The translations under genes were made by a program, and so were the position numbers. Below the pieces are notes generated by a model. That model ran no database searches. It was not told the DNA's origin and saw nothing but the letters and a program-made list of their open reading frames with translations. Positions 62,004-64,000 of a stretch of DNA of 64,000 nucleotides are shown one piece after another; position 1 is the stretch's first letter; each line of letters starts with the position of its first letter. The stretch spans positions 19,384 to 83,383 of the forward strand of contig URJS01000002.1 in the NCBI GenBank assembly GCA_900548205.1, read 5' to 3'. Source of the stretch: an uncultured Roseburia sp. (GTDB taxonomy: Bacteria > Bacillota > Clostridia > Lachnospirales > Lachnospiraceae).

Positions 62004-62375
62004 AACGGACACCTTTCACGTTAAAAAAGAGTCCAACGCAAATATAAAGTATATCACAAGGACTCCGTTTTTTCAATCTTAACAGACAAATATTTCAGCT
62101 ATTGGTTTTGCCGTTTTTTTCAGGACTTTTGGGGATTTCTCCGTTTGTAACTGCACCTTGACTGAGGGGCAGGGGTTTTTATCCCCCTACTCCTTTCGCT
62201 TTTATCTATCAGCGCAGAAACACCATGCCTGCCCTCCTACACAGAAAATGAAAGGATTTTGTAGGACAGCCTTGAAATTAAATATGCATGATTTTCAACG
62301 CCTCCCTGGATCTGTCGGGTAGTAAGGCTATTCCATTTTTTATGTCTTACGAAGAACCATTTCATGATTGCCGTG
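62004..62375. other. Gene-free stretch upstream of the integrase remnant
   Basis: Apart from the promoter at 62048-62076 it holds a G-run/C-run hairpin (GGGG, about 62175; CCCC, about 62184) and AT-rich sequence. I see no coding frame with a ribosome site. Confidence 0.5.
62048..62076 (-). promoter_or_regulatory. Promoter of the integrase remnant
   Basis: On the minus strand TTGAAA is followed after 17 bases by TATACT, about 45 bases before the remnant start codon. Confidence 0.6.
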
Positions 62376-62981
62376 TTATATCATTGAAAATGCAGCACAA
62401 ATTCCAGAAACTAAATTGGAAATGGTATGTATCATCCAGCTTGGGATAATTGAACCATTAGAGTATTTTTCGTTGATATAGCCCATAAACCATGCAATAG
62501 CACTTGTGAATGCAATGATTAAAATGGTTTTTATCGCTCCCACAAGAGAAAAAAACATCAAACCATGCAGCAGACCAAATAATAATGCTTGTGTAAAATT
62601 TGCTATATGAAATCCTAATTTGTTTGTAAGCCTTTTTAATATAAAACCTCTGAATAAAAGTTCTTCTGGAAATGCGGTATTAAATGTTGCATATATTATT
62701 ATTGCTGGAATAGCGGCTACTCCAAGTCCTGTAAATTCAGAAGTTGCCGTTTCAATCCCCTTGATTGAATAAAGAGTAAGTACGCCTAAAAGAAAAAATG
62801 CAATGGACACTAAAATAATAGCCGCTAAAGTCTTTTTTCCACCTTCAATTTTCTTCAATTCTATCCATTGTTTAAATTTTTGCTGTTTTCCTGCAGTTAT
62901 AAGCCACCAGATAATTGGAATAATTGCAAACATGATAATTTGCAATATGCTACTTTTAATTTTACTGATCAATAAGTCCAC
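62376..62981 (-). CDS. CPBP-family intramembrane glutamic endopeptidase
   Basis: This 201-residue protein has about six membrane helices. The CPBP (Abi) motifs are FPEELLFRGFILKRL near 108 with the Glu-Glu-x-x-x-Arg core, GLLHGLMFF near 140 and HTISNLVSG near the end, whose His and Asn complete the site. Such proteases process prenylated substrates in eukaryotes and act in bacteriocin immunity or regulation in Firmicutes. The GTG at 62981 has GGAGG 6 bases before it; a longer form lacks a site. Base composition is more AT-rich than the core genes. Confidence 0.85.
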   Translation of the reverse strand: MDLLISKIKSSILQIIMFAIIPIIWWLITAGKQQKFKQWIELKKIEGGKKTLAAIILVSIAFFLLGVLTLYSIKGIETATSEFTGLGVAAIPAIIIYATFNTAFPEELLFRGFILKRLTNKLGFHIANFTQALLFGLLHGLMFFSLVGAIKTILIIAFTSAIAWFMGYINEKYSNGSIIPSWMIHTISNLVSGICAAFSMI

Positions 62982-63043
62982 TATGCACCTCCGTAAATAA
63001 AAGCTACCGCTCTGATAAACAAGAACCAACAAGTATTATCGTT

Positions 63044-63085
63044 TTATATACTTGAAATCGCAGCGCAAATCCCAGAAATCAGATC
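63044..63085 (-). pseudogene. Relic 3' end of a second CPBP gene
   Basis: Fourteen codons, DLISGICAAISSI and stop, match the end of the intact CPBP gene (NLVSGICAAFSMI and stop). They lie just after, and overlap by 2 bases, the stop of the HTH gene in another frame. The rest of the copy is missing, so an older tandem copy was replaced or deleted. Confidence 0.55.
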
Positions 63086-63320
63086 ATTGTTCTGTTTTAT
63101 TGATATTATCAGTTATAGGCGATTGATATTCTAAAATATCGCCTGGCTGACAATCTAATGCTTCACAAATTGCCTCTAATGTAGAAAAACGGATGGCACT
63201 TACCTTTCCTGTTTTTATTTTTGACAAATTGACATTGGCTATTCCAACCTTCTCAGACAATGTATTTAGAGACATTTTTCTATCAGCCATAACCCTATCC
63301 AATCTTAATATAATCGGCAT
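63084..63320 (-). CDS. Cro/C1-type HTH regulator, YozG-like
   Basis: This 78-residue protein has one HTH over about 5-68 (LRLDRVMADRKMSLNTLSEK, then NVNLSKIKTGKVSAIRFSTL and CQPGDILEY). This is the YozG-like group that follows DUF2975 membrane proteins. AGGAGG lies before the ATG. It lies 20 bases after the DUF2975 gene and is probably cotranscribed. Confidence 0.88.
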   Translation of the reverse strand: MPIILRLDRVMADRKMSLNTLSEKVGIANVNLSKIKTGKVSAIRFSTLEAICEALDCQPGDILEYQSPITDNINKTEQ

Positions 63321-63340
63321 AATATCCCTCCTGTTTGTAT

Positions 63341-63931
63341 TTACAATGTTTCATCTGATAACTGTTGCAATGCCTCTCCATATTTAAAGATATAACTAAA
63401 CAAACGAAGAATAAAGAACCAAACAATAAAGCTGCCATCGCTTACAAGTGATATAGAGCACGCTTTAACTCTGTCTGCATTAAACAGAGATGGTATATCA
63501 ACAGCATCATAGAACGCAAGATTTGTAGTGATCTTAAGAATAATTTCTATGATACCAAATATCAAAACAACATACGCAAGTTTTTTCAATGCACTGCTTA
63601 TAGCCGCACTAAAGGGTTTTCCTTGTGACATTGGTTTAAACATCGTCAGCAGTATTCTGATCGTATAGCAAGATAACACTCCGAAAAGTGCAATATTTGC
63701 AAATGTAATACATAATAACGGGGTAAACTGGTTTAATGAATACTCTTGATCCAAGAGCAATGAATAATTGCCAAGGATGACAGAAACTCCATCAAATGTT
63801 ATCGTATCACCTTTGAAAAAAAGCACAACAACAATGGCTATTAAAGATGCAACACTTATTGCAGCAGCCACCCAGAAAAGAACTTTGAGAACTGCACAAA
63901 TGGTTTTGGATGTTTTGATGATCTTATCCAT
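63341..63931 (-). CDS. DUF2975 membrane protein
   Basis: This 196-residue protein has four membrane helices (about 12-40, 70-95, 113-133, 160-182) and an extracellular loop after the first. It matches DUF2975 (YoaS-like) proteins, almost always followed by a Cro/C1 HTH gene, as here. Function is unknown; a membrane sensor for the HTH protein is the usual guess. GGGAGG lies before the ATG at 63931. The gene is AT-rich like its neighbours. Confidence 0.8.
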   Translation of the reverse strand: MDKIIKTSKTICAVLKVLFWVAAAISVASLIAIVVVLFFKGDTITFDGVSVILGNYSLLLDQEYSLNQFTPLLCITFANIALFGVLSCYTIRILLTMFKPMSQGKPFSAAISSALKKLAYVVLIFGIIEIILKITTNLAFYDAVDIPSLFNADRVKACSISLVSDGSFIVWFFILRLFSYIFKYGEALQQLSDETL

Positions 63932-63962
63932 GGCTATTACCTCCCTCAGTTGATATGACCTT

Positions 63963-63991
63963 ATTATATACTTCAAAAAATATGTTTATCA
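63963..63991 (-). promoter_or_regulatory. Possible promoter of the DUF2975-HTH-CPBP cluster
   Basis: On the minus strand TATAAT is preceded after 17 bases by TGATAA, a weak -35 box. Confidence 0.4.
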
Positions 63992-64000
63992 TTAAAAAAT

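Overview
The window looks like chromosomal DNA of an anaerobic, Gram-positive clostridial bacterium, most likely a member of the Lachnospiraceae. Supporting signs are a CIRCE-controlled hrcA-grpE-dnaK-dnaJ operon, [FeFe]-hydrogenase maturases (hydE, hydF, hydG) with a TM1266-type regulator, a sporulation-type YlmC/YmxH protein, meso-diaminopimelate peptidoglycan genes (a DNPR-type murE, plus dapF), a CBS/DRTGG pyrophosphatase, hemW-lepA linkage, an isc operon headed by its cysteine desulfurase, and strong AGGAGG ribosome binding sites with occasional GTG starts. Most genes lie on the minus strand, with short plus-strand islands.

Layout. 1-7.1 kb: FtsA-like ATPase, coaE, polA, Xaa-Pro aminopeptidase, thioesterase. 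7.1-12 kb: a 33-codon gene behind a terminator, then an overlapping YfhO-like/LTA-synthase-like pair. 12-15.5 kb: a 48-residue protein, tRNA-Leu(CAA), a CNNM transporter behind a leader-ORF/terminator element, a double hemerythrin, and an HTH plus unknown-protein pair under a palindromic operator. 15.4-20.3 kb: HD hydrolase, hybrid sensor kinase and MTA/SAH nucleosidase, divergent from luxS. 20.5-25.6 kb: heat-shock operon. 25.9-29.6 kb: tripartite ABC exporter with an operator over its -10 box. 29.6-34.6 kb: nudC and the Hyd maturation genes. 34.6-37.9 kb: ABC-F protein behind an apparent attenuator, and a frameshifted MFS transporter. 37.9-44.3 kb: hemW-lepA, then iscS-iscU-rrf2-cysK. 44.3-48.8 kb: larE, murE, dapF, trans-sulfuration enzyme. 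49-54.2 kb: AraC regulator, pyrophosphatase, an 11-residue-repeat coiled-coil membrane protein, a secreted repeat/CAP protein. 54.4-57.1 kb: atoDAE-type short-chain acid CoA-transferase and permease. 57.3-61.5 kb: efp, rpiB, yqeG, isochorismatase-like hydrolase, nrdR, ylmC, ychF. 61.6-64 kb: a collapsed integrase followed by an AT-richer DUF2975/HTH/CPBP cluster, which looks acquired.

Several parts fit together functionally. The nucleosidase and LuxS are consecutive steps of S-adenosylhomocysteine recycling. The isc genes, cysK and the maturases all serve sulfur and Fe-S metabolism. polA-coaE-ftsA-like and efp-to-ychF are housekeeping blocks. The most unusual material is regulatory or accessory: candidate attenuators in front of the CNNM and ABC-F genes, a tiny protein whose ribosome binding site lies in a terminator arm, an HTH/unknown pair with toxin-antitoxin-like architecture, three degenerate copies of an intergenic repeat, and the decayed mobile-element edge. 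All gene identities come from reading motifs; no database search was possible.
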